From Flavobacterium inviolabile (GTDB lineage Bacteria > Bacteroidota > Bacteroidia > Flavobacteriales > Flavobacteriaceae): 64,000 nt of DNA. Shown piece after piece: positions 51,330 through 59,945 of this stretch. The position numbers were made by a program, and so were the translations under genes. Below the pieces are notes generated by a model, which did not search any database, was not told the DNA's origin, and worked only from the letters and a program-made list of their open reading frames with translations. Every line of letters begins with the position of its first letter. Position 1 is the first letter of the stretch. The stretch is from assembly GCF_013389455.1 (NCBI RefSeq), contig NZ_CP058278.1, positions 2,790,001 to 2,854,000 of the forward strand, written 5' to 3'.

Positions 51330-53630
51330 ATGAAGATTTCAGTTATTGGCGGTGGTCCCGGCGGTTTATATTTTTCCATTTTAACCAAAAAGGCGCAGCC
51401 CGATTGCCAGATAGATGTATACGAACGCAATAAGGCTGATGACAGCTTTGGCTTCGGAGTCGTTTTTTCAGATGAAACCCTGAGTGAATTCCTGACGAAA
51501 GATCCGGAATCCTATGAATTAATACGAAGCAAATTCGCTTACTGGGACGACCTGGATGTTGCCCGTGACGGTGAAGTTGTCCGCATTACCGGAAACGGAT
51601 TTTGCGGCTGCTCCCGAAAAACACTTTTGGAACTATTACAGCAGCGCTGCCGCGAAGAAGGTGTTAACCTGCATTTTGAAACCAATATTGACGACCTGAG
51701 CCAACTGAGCGATAGCGACATCATTGTTGCTTCCGACGGTATCAACAGTGCGATCCGCGATCGGTTTGCTTCCGATTTCGGCACTAAAACCGAATTAAAA
51801 AAGAATCGCTTTGTCTGGATGGGCTCTACACGACCTTTGGACGCTTTTACCTATTTTTTCAGAACAACACCATACGGAACTATTGTTGCTCATACCTATC
51901 AGTACCAGGAAGGTATGAGTACCTGGATTTTTGAATGCTCGGATGCCACCTGGCAAAAAGCCGGCTTTAGTGTAACTGATGAAAAAGATACGATACAAAA
52001 AATCGAATCCCTGTTTAAAGAAGAACTGCAGGGACACGGCCTGATCTCCAATCGTTCTCATTGGCGCCAGTTTCCGGCTATAACCAATGACAACTGGCAC
52101 AAAGACAATATTGTTTTATTGGGTGATGCCAAAGCAACTGCCCACTACTCCATCGGTTCCGGAACCAAACTGGCTATGGAATGTGCCATTGCCCTGTCGG
52201 AAGCGGTGATCAGTAATCCCGGCAACGTAACGGCAGCTTTTCAGCAATATGAAAAAATGCGCAGAAACCGTGTTGAAATGATTCAATATGCTGCGAATGT
52301 TTCGCTGGACTGGTTTGAGCACATGGATCGCCATATCGAGCACGATTTTATGCAGTTTGCTTTTGGCGTGATGACGCGTTCCAAAAAAGTTACGTTTGAA
52401 AATATGGCATTACGGGATACTACTTTTACACAAAAAGTACTTGCCGAATTTAACCATAAGAACAACAATACCGCCAATACACCTGCAGCATTTACACCTT
52501 TCCAACTACGGGAAATGGCATTAAAAAACCGGATTGTAATGAGCCCGATGGGACAATATTCGGCTGAAGACGGATTGGTTTCCGACTGGCATTTAATGCA
52601 TTACGGTGCACGCGCTACCGGTGGTGTCGGCTTAATTTTAACCGAAATGACCGCCGTTTCCCAAACCGGACGCATTACTTTAGGTTGTGCCGGTATATAT
52701 ACTAAGGAACAAGTAGTTGCATGGAAAAAGGTAACAGCTTTTATCCACCAAAATACCGCTGCTAAAATAGGTATTCAGCTCGGACATTCCGGGCGAAAAG
52801 GTGCCACAAAAAAACCGTGGGAAGGCGCTACCGAATCGATTGAAAAACCATGGGAACTGCTTTCTGCCTCTCCCCTTGCTTTTAACGATAAAACAGCCGT
52901 TCCGAAAGAAATGACAGCACAGGATATGGAACAGGTTATTACTGAATTTGTCCAGGCTGCAAAAAATGCGGATGAAGCCGGGTTTGACATGATCGAACTA
53001 CAGGCACATCACGGATTCCTGTTAGCTTCTTTCCTGTCGCCTTTAACCAATATCCGTCAGGACGAATTTGGCGGCAGCATCGAAAACCGCCTGCGATTCC
53101 CGCTACAGGTTTTTGAAGCCATCCGCAAGGTATTCCCGGCGGTAAAACCAATGTCGGTTCGTATCTCTGCTTCCGACTGGGCTACAAACGGAATATCGGA
53201 AGACGATACAATCGCGATTGCTGAAGCCTTTAAAAATGCCGGAGCAGACATTATAAACGTTTCAACCGGAAATACTGTTTCCGGACAAAAACCACAGGTA
53301 GGCAGAATGTGGCAGACGCCTTTTTCGGACACGATCCGGAATACGGTTCACATCCCTACGATAACAACGGGTTATATCCAGGATATTGACCAGATAAACA
53401 CCATATTGTTAAACGGCCGTGCCGATCTGGTAGCGCTGGGAAGACCTTTGCTGATCGATCCTAATTTCGTGCGGAATGCACAGGCTTACGAACAGTATCA
53501 AACCGACGATATCCCCAAACAATATCAGGCGGGTATCTCGCATTTGTATCCGTTGAAAAGCACCGAAAGAAAAGCTGCCGAAGGCATGAAGAAAGCGCTG
53601 AAACCGGAAAGCCATAAGAAGAATTCATAA
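51330..53630 (+). CDS. Salicylyl-CoA 5-hydroxylase-type monooxygenase fused to an Old Yellow Enzyme domain
   Basis: A 766-residue, two-domain flavoenzyme. Residues 1-375 form a class A FAD monooxygenase (dinucleotide fold GGGPGGLYF, DG motif SDGINSAIRDRF, FAD-ribityl motif VLLGDAKATAHYSIGSGTKLA). Residues 385-750 form an OYE-type FMN reductase (LKNRIVMSPMGQYSAEDGLVSDWH, IELQAHHGFLLASFLSP). The fusion matches salicylyl-CoA 5-hydroxylase and 2-aminobenzoyl-CoA monooxygenase/reductase. With gentisate genes nearby, 5-hydroxylation of salicylyl-CoA to gentisyl-CoA fits best; anthraniloyl-CoA is the alternative. The stop codon sits inside a heptamer repeat. Confidence 0.88.
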   Translation: MKISVIGGGPGGLYFSILTKKAQPDCQIDVYERNKADDSFGFGVVFSDETLSEFLTKDPESYELIRSKFAYWDDLDVARDGEVVRITGNGFCGCSRKTLLELLQQRCREEGVNLHFETNIDDLSQLSDSDIIVASDGINSAIRDRFASDFGTKTELKKNRFVWMGSTRPLDAFTYFFRTTPYGTIVAHTYQYQEGMSTWIFECSDATWQKAGFSVTDEKDTIQKIESLFKEELQGHGLISNRSHWRQFPAITNDNWHKDNIVLLGDAKATAHYSIGSGTKLAMECAIALSEAVISNPGNVTAAFQQYEKMRRNRVEMIQYAANVSLDWFEHMDRHIEHDFMQFAFGVMTRSKKVTFENMALRDTTFTQKVLAEFNHKNNNTANTPAAFTPFQLREMALKNRIVMSPMGQYSAEDGLVSDWHLMHYGARATGGVGLILTEMTAVSQTGRITLGCAGIYTKEQVVAWKKVTAFIHQNTAAKIGIQLGHSGRKGATKKPWEGATESIEKPWELLSASPLAFNDKTAVPKEMTAQDMEQVITEFVQAAKNADEAGFDMIELQAHHGFLLASFLSPLTNIRQDEFGGSIENRLRFPLQVFEAIRKVFPAVKPMSVRISASDWATNGISEDDTIAIAEAFKNAGADIINVSTGNTVSGQKPQVGRMWQTPFSDTIRNTVHIPTITTGYIQDIDQINTILLNGRADLVALGRPLLIDPNFVRNAQAYEQYQTDDIPKQYQAGISHLYPLKSTERKAAEGMKKALKPESHKKNS

Positions 53631-53651
53631 TTACGAATTATGAGTTACGCC
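53624..53651. repeat. Heptamer repeat array left of the S23 gene
   Basis: Four 7-base units, TTCATAA-TTACGAA-TTATGAG-TTACGCC, overlapping the end of the monooxygenase gene. On the minus strand they read as variants of NTCNTAA, the same unit found on the plus strand at 54033-54067, so the two arrays are inverted around the S23 gene. Confidence 0.6.
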
Positions 53652-53692
53652 TGAATAAAGACACTATAAGCCATCTAAACAAAATTAAGGAA

Positions 53693-54046
53693 ATGAGAAA
53701 AGATAACATTGTACAGTTAAAAAGCTATGCTTTTGCTGTTAGAATAATCAAAGTGTATCAATTCTTATGTAATGACAGGAAAGAATTTGTACTCAGCAAG
53801 CAATTGCTACGTTCCGGCACCTCCATTGGTGCGAACATAGAAGAAGCAATCGGCAGGCAGTCGGGGAAAGATTTTTATGTCAAACGCTCTATTTCTTATA
53901 AAGAAGCCAGAGAAACACATTATTGAATCAGACTTTTAAAAGATACTGATTATTTAACCAAAGAATTATCGAAGAGTTTGCCGGATGATGTAGAAGAACT
54001 ATTACAAATAATAGGCTCCATTCAAAAAACACTCCGTAATTCTTAA
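53693..54046 (+). pseudogene. Four-helix-bundle (S23/IVP-type) protein, inactivated by a nonsense codon
   Basis: The frame from ATG 53693 (preceded by AAGGAA) runs 117 codons to TAA at 54044-54046, the normal family length, but is stopped at codon 78 by TGA (53924-53926). The family reads ARETHYW at this place, and here it is ARETHY-stop-IRLLKDTDYL, so a TGG-to-TGA change explains the break. Hallmarks are FAVRIIKVYQFL, SKQLLRSGTSIGANIEEA and GRQSGKDF. These proteins were first found in 23S rRNA intervening sequences, and function is unknown. It interrupts a catabolic operon between heptamer repeats. Confidence 0.85.
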
Positions 54047-54067
54047 TTCCTAATTTGTAATTAATAA
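54033..54067. repeat. Heptamer repeat array right of the S23 gene
   Basis: Five units, TCCGTAA-TTCTTAA-TTCCTAA-TTTGTAA-TTAATAA, the first two overlapping the end of the S23 frame and the last touching the ATG of the ligase gene. The unit resembles the inverse of that at 53624-53651. Confidence 0.6.
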
Positions 54068-55668
54068 TGAAACATTATAGTGATAATTTCGCTCATAACA
54101 ATCTGCCGGCAGACAAACACCAGCCGGACTATATTTTCAATCATACGGATTTTGAATTTCCGGAAGATCTGAATTGTGCCGAGCAATTACTGGACATTCA
54201 CATTCAAGAAAACCGCGGTCATCATATTGCGATACGCACCTTTGAAACCACCTGGACGTTTCAGGATTTGTATGACAAGGCTAACCAGATTGCCAATGCA
54301 CTTACTGACGACATGGATTTCGTTAGCGGCAACAGGGTCTTAATCCGTTCTGCCAACAATCCGATGTTTGTTGCCTGCTGGTTCGGTATCTTAAAAGCCG
54401 GTGGAATCGTAGTGGCCACTATGCCGCTTTTAAGAGAAAAAGAATTATCGGTAATGATCGAAAGTGCCGAAATCTCGCATGTGTTTTGCGATTACCGCCT
54501 GAAAGAGGAAATGGATCTGGTCCGTTCTCCCTTTTTAAAGAAAGTGGTACACTATGACGGTTCCGAAAAAACCAATTGTGAACTTGAAGACATGCTTCAG
54601 CACAAATCCAAAACATTTACCAATTATAAAACCAAATCCGATTCTGTTTCGCTGATCGGGTTTACTTCCGGTACAACTGGAAATCCTAAAATGACCGCAC
54701 ATTATCATCGCGATATTGTCCTGATTTGTGAAGCTTTCCCAAAATATTCCCTGCAGCCCAAACCGGAAGATATTTTTACCGGAAGCCCGCCATTAGGCTT
54801 TACTTTCGGATTAGGCGGATTGGTATTGTTTCCTTTTTATTATGGTGCTTCCACTTTTCTGATTGAAAAACCGTCACCGGAATTGCTCCTGGAAGCCATT
54901 CAGAAACACAAAATAACGGTTTGCTTTACTGCTCCTACCGCATGGCGTGTTTTGGCAACAAAAGTTAAAGAATATGATATTTCTTCGCTTCGCAAGTGTA
55001 TTTCTGCAGGAGAAACATTACCTTTAAAGGTCTGGGAAGATTGGTATGATGCCACCGGGTTAAAAATAATAGACGGAATCGGAGCTACCGAAATGCTGCA
55101 TATTTTTATTTCGTCCAATGACGACAATATGAGAAAAGGCGCTACCGGTTTGCCTATTCACGGTTATGAAGCCAAAATAGTAGACAAAAAAGGAAACGAT
55201 CTTGGGGTTAACGAACCGGGAAGATTAGCCGTTCGCGGAATTACCGGCTGCCGTTACCTGAACCGAACGGACAAACAAAAAGAATATGTGCAAAACGGCT
55301 GGAACCTGACGGGTGACATCTTTAAAAAAGATGAAGACGGTTATTTCTGGTTTATCGCCCGCGGGGATGACATGATTATCTCTTCCGGCTATAATATTGC
55401 TGCCATTGAAGTAGAAAGCGTATTGCTCACCCATCCGGAAATTGCCGAATGTGCCGTTGTAGGATTACCGGATGAAGAACGCGGTATGCTGGTTTGCTCG
55501 TATATTGTTCTGAAAGACAAATCCAAAGCGGGCAACGATTTTGGAAAATCGATTCAGAACTGGTTTAAAGATGTGGCTGCCCCGTATAAATATCCGAGAG
55601 AAATTCGTTTTTTAGATAGTCTTCCCAAAACGGAAACAGGAAAAATTCAACGATATAAACTAAAATAG
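54067..55668 (+). CDS. Aromatic-acid:CoA ligase (benzoate/2-aminobenzoate/salicylate-CoA ligase family)
   Basis: A 533-residue ANL enzyme that forms the CoA thioester of an aromatic acid through an acyl-adenylate. P-loop GFTSGTTGNPKMTAHYH, the A5 region IDGIGATEMLHIFIS typical of benzoate-CoA-ligase relatives, hinge YFWFIARGDDMIISSGYNI, and catalytic lysine in LPKTETGKIQRYK. The product is the substrate of the monooxygenase gene upstream, so salicylate is the favoured acid. The insertion of the S23 unit brings heptamer repeats right up to the start codon. Confidence 0.85.
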   Translation: MKHYSDNFAHNNLPADKHQPDYIFNHTDFEFPEDLNCAEQLLDIHIQENRGHHIAIRTFETTWTFQDLYDKANQIANALTDDMDFVSGNRVLIRSANNPMFVACWFGILKAGGIVVATMPLLREKELSVMIESAEISHVFCDYRLKEEMDLVRSPFLKKVVHYDGSEKTNCELEDMLQHKSKTFTNYKTKSDSVSLIGFTSGTTGNPKMTAHYHRDIVLICEAFPKYSLQPKPEDIFTGSPPLGFTFGLGGLVLFPFYYGASTFLIEKPSPELLLEAIQKHKITVCFTAPTAWRVLATKVKEYDISSLRKCISAGETLPLKVWEDWYDATGLKIIDGIGATEMLHIFISSNDDNMRKGATGLPIHGYEAKIVDKKGNDLGVNEPGRLAVRGITGCRYLNRTDKQKEYVQNGWNLTGDIFKKDEDGYFWFIARGDDMIISSGYNIAAIEVESVLLTHPEIAECAVVGLPDEERGMLVCSYIVLKDKSKAGNDFGKSIQNWFKDVAAPYKYPREIRFLDSLPKTETGKIQRYKLK

Positions 55669-55675
55669 TAACAGG

Positions 55676-57259
55676 ATGAGAAAAGCATTTGTAGTTTTCA
55701 GTATAACCATTTTATCCATAACAGCGATTTTAATCTATGTGAATTGGAAATTCAGTTTTCTGCTATTAATATTCCTTCCGTTAATAGCGATGGGACTACA
55801 TGACATGTACCAGTCCAAACAGAGTATCAAACGAAATTTCCCTTTACTGGGAAGAATGCGTTACCTGCTGGAATCGATCGGACCGGAAATGCGCCAGTAT
55901 TTTATCGAAACCGACACGGCCGGAAAACCTTTTAACCGTTTGCAGCGCAGCCTGGTGTACCAGCGCAGTAAAAAAGAAACGGATTCCATGCCGTTCGGAA
56001 CGCAGTTAAACGTTTACGAACCCGGCTACAAATGGATCAACCACAGTATTAAAGCCATTCCATTTTCGGAAGTGGATCCCGATCCGAAAATCAAGATCGG
56101 CTCCTCACAATGTGAAAAACCGTATATGGCCAGCTTATTCAACATCAGCGCGATGAGCTACGGTTCTTTGAGCAAAAATGCTATCCTGGCTTTAAATTCC
56201 GGTGCTAAGCAAGGTGGTTTTTACCACAATACCGGCGAAGGCGGACTTTCGCCTTACCACCTTCAAAACGGCGGCGATATTGTCTGGAACATCGGAACCG
56301 GATATTTCAGCTGTCGCGATAAAGAAGGTAAATTCTCGTATGAAGAATTCTCCAAAAGAGCCGTTCTGGACAATGTAAAAATGATCGAGATCAAATTTTC
56401 ACAGGGAGCCAAACCGGGACATGGCGGAATTTTACCGAAACAAAAGGTAACCGATGAAATTGCAGCCATTCGTCTGGTCGAAAAAGGGAACGATATTATT
56501 TCCCCGCCAAGACATTCCGCTTTTTCGACACCACTGGAATTGATGGACTTTATCAAAACCCTGCGCAAAGGCTCCGGAGGAAAACCGATCGGGATGAAAA
56601 TCTGTATTGGTAACAAATCGGAATTCTTAGCCATTTGCAAAGCAATGGTACAAACCCGGACCTATTTTGACTTTATCACTGTCGATGGCGGCGAAGGCGG
56701 AACCGGGGCTGCACCTCAGGAATATTCCGATCATGTGGGTATGCCGTTACGGGAAGCTTTAGCCTTTGTATACGACTGTTTAAACGGTTTTGGCATTAAG
56801 GATGAGATCAAGATCATTGCCAGCGGAAAAGTAATTACCGGATTCGACATTATCAAATGCCTGTCGATTGGTGCAGACGTCTGCAATTCGGCACGCGGAA
56901 TGATGTTTGCTTTGGGCTGTATTCAGGCATTGGAATGCCATGCCAATACCTGTCCGACCGGTGTTGCCACACAGGATCCCAAACTGGTAAAAGGACTGGT
57001 TCCGGAAGAAAAAAGCGTGCGTGTTGCCCGTTTTCAGCATGAAACCGTTAAAAGTGCCATGGAACTGATGGCTTCTGCCGGACTGGAACATCCGGACGAT
57101 GTTGACCGGACTGTTATCAGTGCCCGCGTGAGCGGAACAAAAATAGAAACCTATTATGAAATGTATCCGGAAATCGAACGTGGTTGTTTGTTAAACGAAA
57201 CAACCGTTCCCAAAGAATTTGCCTTCTTTTGGAAAAAAGCCGTTGCGGAAAGTTTCTAA
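55676..57259 (+). CDS. FMN-binding glutamate synthase-family protein
   Basis: A 527-residue protein with one or two N-terminal hydrophobic segments (5-45), then the FMN domain of glutamate synthase (about 90-500): ISAMSYGSLSKNAILALNSG, HNTGEGGLSPYHLQ, GAKPGHGGILP, VDGGEGGTGAAP and the 3Fe-4S cluster cysteines in ALECHANTCPTGVATQDP. There is no glutaminase domain, so the nitrogen donor, if any, must be different. Membrane-linked members are common but uncharacterised. Its place 7 bases after the ligase gene ties it to the pathway; its reaction there is unknown. Confidence 0.82.
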   Translation: MRKAFVVFSITILSITAILIYVNWKFSFLLLIFLPLIAMGLHDMYQSKQSIKRNFPLLGRMRYLLESIGPEMRQYFIETDTAGKPFNRLQRSLVYQRSKKETDSMPFGTQLNVYEPGYKWINHSIKAIPFSEVDPDPKIKIGSSQCEKPYMASLFNISAMSYGSLSKNAILALNSGAKQGGFYHNTGEGGLSPYHLQNGGDIVWNIGTGYFSCRDKEGKFSYEEFSKRAVLDNVKMIEIKFSQGAKPGHGGILPKQKVTDEIAAIRLVEKGNDIISPPRHSAFSTPLELMDFIKTLRKGSGGKPIGMKICIGNKSEFLAICKAMVQTRTYFDFITVDGGEGGTGAAPQEYSDHVGMPLREALAFVYDCLNGFGIKDEIKIIASGKVITGFDIIKCLSIGADVCNSARGMMFALGCIQALECHANTCPTGVATQDPKLVKGLVPEEKSVRVARFQHETVKSAMELMASAGLEHPDDVDRTVISARVSGTKIETYYEMYPEIERGCLLNETTVPKEFAFFWKKAVAESF

Positions 57260-57277
57260 ATTAATTATTACAATACC

Positions 57278-57709
57278 ATGAACCAATATTTTATAAAAAC
57301 TGAAAAAGTCCGCTTCCAGCATGTTGATTATGCCGGAATCGTATTTTATCCCCGCTTTCTGGAAATGCTGAACTGCCTGGTTGAAGACTGGTTTGAAGAA
57401 GCACTGGAACGTCCGTTTTCCAAAATGCACGAAACAAACGGTATCCCAACGGTAGATTTAAAAGTACAATTCAAAAAAGCGGCCCGTTTGGGAGAAACCC
57501 TGACCAAAAAACTATGGGTAAAACACCTGGGCGGTGCTTCCCTGTTGTGCGGATTTCAGTTTGAGGATGAAAAGGGAACAATATGTCTGGAAGGCGAAGT
57601 AACGCTTGTTAATGTTGCTTTTACCGAAAACCGGGACAATATCAAAGCCGAAGCTTTTTCTGAAGACATGAAACATAAAATTAATAAGTATTTGTTGGTA
57701 ACGCTATAA
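57278..57709 (+). CDS. Hotdog acyl-CoA thioesterase (4-hydroxybenzoyl-CoA thioesterase type)
   Basis: A 143-residue hotdog enzyme. FQHVDYAGIVFYPRFLEML near residue 11-30 carries the catalytic aspartate as in Pseudomonas-type 4-hydroxybenzoyl-CoA thioesterase, and the helix CLVEDWFEEAL follows. In this operon it would release gentisate from gentisyl-CoA (or 5-hydroxyanthranilate from its CoA ester), giving the free acid needed by the cupin dioxygenase. A heptamer repeat array follows its stop. Confidence 0.85.
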   Translation: MNQYFIKTEKVRFQHVDYAGIVFYPRFLEMLNCLVEDWFEEALERPFSKMHETNGIPTVDLKVQFKKAARLGETLTKKLWVKHLGGASLLCGFQFEDEKGTICLEGEVTLVNVAFTENRDNIKAEAFSEDMKHKINKYLLVTL

Positions 57710-57743
57710 GATCCGGTTGTCATTCACATCCCAAATGGTATAT

Positions 57744-57827
57744 CATACATCATATATCAAACATCCCAAATCATATATCATATATCATATATCAAAAATC
57801 ATATATCAAAAATCATATATCAAAAAT
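57744..57827. repeat. Tandem heptamer array (CAWAWAT-like) before the nitrilase gene
   Basis: Twelve 7-base units in perfect register: CATACAT, CATATAT, CAAACAT, CCCAAAT, CATATAT three times, then CAAAAAT and CATATAT alternating to a final CAAAAAT. It ends 4 bases before the nitrilase ATG. Unit number could change by slippage and so alter spacing or structure in the leader. Confidence 0.85.
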
Positions 57828-57831
57828 TACA

Positions 57832-58812
57832 ATGGATTTTTCAAAATTTAAAGCCGCCACCGTCCAGACAGCTCCGGTTTTTCTAAATGTGGAGAAAACG
57901 GTTGACAAGGCCATCGGTATAATTGCAGAAGCCGCCGCAAACGGCGCACAGCTTATCGCCTTTCCGGAGGTTTTTATTGCCGGTTATCCGTACTGGAACT
58001 GGATCATGACACCGGTTCAGGGAAGCAAATGGTATGAAGTGTTATACCGCAATGCTGTAGCGGTGGATGATCCGGAAATGAAACGGATTTACCAGGCTGC
58101 CAAAACGCATAACATCCATATTGTTATGGGTATTAACGAGCGTGGCACCAGCTATGGCGAAATTTACAACACCAATCTGATCATTGACAATCAGGGAAAC
58201 TGCATTGGCAAACACCGGAAATTAGTCCCTACCTGGGCAGAAAAACTAACATGGACTTCCGGCGACGGTTCGTCCCTTAAAGTATATCCCACCGAAATTG
58301 GCCCTATCGGAACGCTGGCCTGTGGTGAAAACACCAATACGCTGGCACGGTTTACGCTGCTTGCACAAGGCGAACTGATTCACATTGCCAATTATATTTC
58401 CCTTCCGGTAGCTCCGCCGGATTACAATATGGCGGAAGCTATTAAAATCCGGGCAGCGGCACATTCTTTTGAAGGCAAACTGTTTACCATTGTTTCCTGC
58501 TCTACAATTTCACAGGAAATTATGGATGCACTAAAAGAAGATGTCCCGAATGTGGAAGAATTACTAACCCGAAAAAACTCGGCTTTCTCCGGGTTTATAG
58601 GACCAAACGGAGCCGTGATCGGCGAACCGCTGATTGATGAGGAAGGTATCGTATATGCCGATATTGATCTGGCAAAATGCATACAGCCCAAACAAATGCA
58701 TGACATTTTAGGGCATTACAACCGATTCGATATTTTCGATTTGCGCGTAAACACGGCGCCAACCCGAAAAATAACTTTTATTAACAGTCACGAAGCATTT
58801 AATAAGGAATAA
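57832..58812 (+). CDS. Nitrilase (carbon-nitrogen hydrolase, class 1)
   Basis: A 326-residue hydrolase with the triad glutamate in IAFPEVFIAGYPYWNW, lysine in GKHRKLVPTWAEKLTW and cysteine in GTLACGENTNTLARF. The PYWNW stretch and length fit true nitrilases, which convert a nitrile to acid and ammonia, rather than amidases. In this operon it could make the aromatic acid, for example from 2-hydroxybenzonitrile or 2-aminobenzonitrile. That substrate is an inference from context. The dioxygenase gene begins 2 bases after its stop. Confidence 0.85.
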   Translation: MDFSKFKAATVQTAPVFLNVEKTVDKAIGIIAEAAANGAQLIAFPEVFIAGYPYWNWIMTPVQGSKWYEVLYRNAVAVDDPEMKRIYQAAKTHNIHIVMGINERGTSYGEIYNTNLIIDNQGNCIGKHRKLVPTWAEKLTWTSGDGSSLKVYPTEIGPIGTLACGENTNTLARFTLLAQGELIHIANYISLPVAPPDYNMAEAIKIRAAAHSFEGKLFTIVSCSTISQEIMDALKEDVPNVEELLTRKNSAFSGFIGPNGAVIGEPLIDEEGIVYADIDLAKCIQPKQMHDILGHYNRFDIFDLRVNTAPTRKITFINSHEAFNKE

Positions 58813-58814
58813 TT

Positions 58815-59921
58815 ATGAATGATCCATTTAATGATGATGTTATTGGCAGAGCCCGGGTAAAAGATACTCCGGAACTGGAAGCCTACTATAAAGAACTGGA
58901 AACATTAGGTGCCGGTGCCTTGTGGACCGTTGCCAACGATATTGAACCCTGGGAACCGCGGACTTCTTCGGTTCCGATGCTGTGGAAATATGAAAACTTA
59001 CGTGAACTGGTACTAAAATCATCCGAACTGGTTACGCCGGAACAAGCAGGCCGCCGTGTGGTTTATCTGGTAAATGACAAACGAAAAGACGTAAGTGCCG
59101 CCGTAGGCTGGCTATACACCGGTATTCAGGTTACCCGACCGGGCGAAAGTACTTCGGCCCACCGCCATAAGGCTTCTGCCCTGCGCTTTATCATGGAAGG
59201 TTCCGGCGGCTACACCGTAGTGGACGGGAATAAGATCATGCTGGAAGTTAATGACTTTGTGATCACTCCCAATTCCAGCTGGCACGAACACGGTGTTGAA
59301 GCCGATGGCAAAACCTGTATCTGGCAGGATGGTTTGGATATTCCGCTTGTCAATGCTCTGGAAGCTAACGATTATGCCGTTCACGAAGGCAAACAGCCTC
59401 TGGAAGCGCCTTTAAATCATTTGCCGTTAACTTATAGCGGCGCCGGGTTAATCCCTGCCGACAGGGTTTGGGATAAACCGTACTCTCCATTGTTTAAATA
59501 TTCCTGGAAAACTGTTTATCCTGCTTTATTGGAAGCGGCAAAAGTAAACGAAGGCTCTCCTTATGACGGCATCATCATGGATTACTCCAATCCGTTAACC
59601 GGCGGACCGGTTATGCAAACCATGGGTGCTTCGATGCAGTTACTGCGCGCCGGTGAACACACCAAAGCCCACAGACATACCGGTTCGTTCGTATACCAGT
59701 GTGCCAAAGGAAAAGGCTATTCCATCATTGGCGGAAAACGCTATGACTGGAAAGAGCGCGATATTTTCTGCGTACCGTCATGGGTATATCACGAGCATGT
59801 AAACCTTTCCGAAACAGAAGACGCCTGTCTTTTCTCGTTTAACGATTTACCGGTTATCAAATCGCTGGGATTGTATCAGGAACAGGCATATACGGAAAAC
59901 AACGGCTTTCAAACCATTTAA
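58815..59921 (+). CDS. Gentisate 1,2-dioxygenase (bicupin)
   Basis: A 368-residue iron enzyme of the gentisate/salicylate 1,2-dioxygenase family that opens the ring of gentisate to maleylpyruvate. The N-terminal cupin (about 95-165) has the iron ligands in STSAHRHKASALRF and the later SSWHEHG; the C-terminal cupin (about 275-345) has EHTKAHRHTGSFVY and WVYHEHVN. Length is typical. Because related enzymes also cleave 5-nitrosalicylate, 1-hydroxy-2-naphthoate or 5-hydroxyanthranilate, the exact acid is not certain, but the next two genes fit maleylpyruvate handling. Confidence 0.9.
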   Translation: MNDPFNDDVIGRARVKDTPELEAYYKELETLGAGALWTVANDIEPWEPRTSSVPMLWKYENLRELVLKSSELVTPEQAGRRVVYLVNDKRKDVSAAVGWLYTGIQVTRPGESTSAHRHKASALRFIMEGSGGYTVVDGNKIMLEVNDFVITPNSSWHEHGVEADGKTCIWQDGLDIPLVNALEANDYAVHEGKQPLEAPLNHLPLTYSGAGLIPADRVWDKPYSPLFKYSWKTVYPALLEAAKVNEGSPYDGIIMDYSNPLTGGPVMQTMGASMQLLRAGEHTKAHRHTGSFVYQCAKGKGYSIIGGKRYDWKERDIFCVPSWVYHEHVNLSETEDACLFSFNDLPVIKSLGLYQEQAYTENNGFQTI

Positions 59922-59945
59922 TTACACGAAGAATCAAAATACACA

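Noticed and set aside
57744..57827. Possible CRISPR array
   Set aside because: The repeat unit is 7 bases with no spacers, and no cas gene is present; it is a simple tandem repeat.
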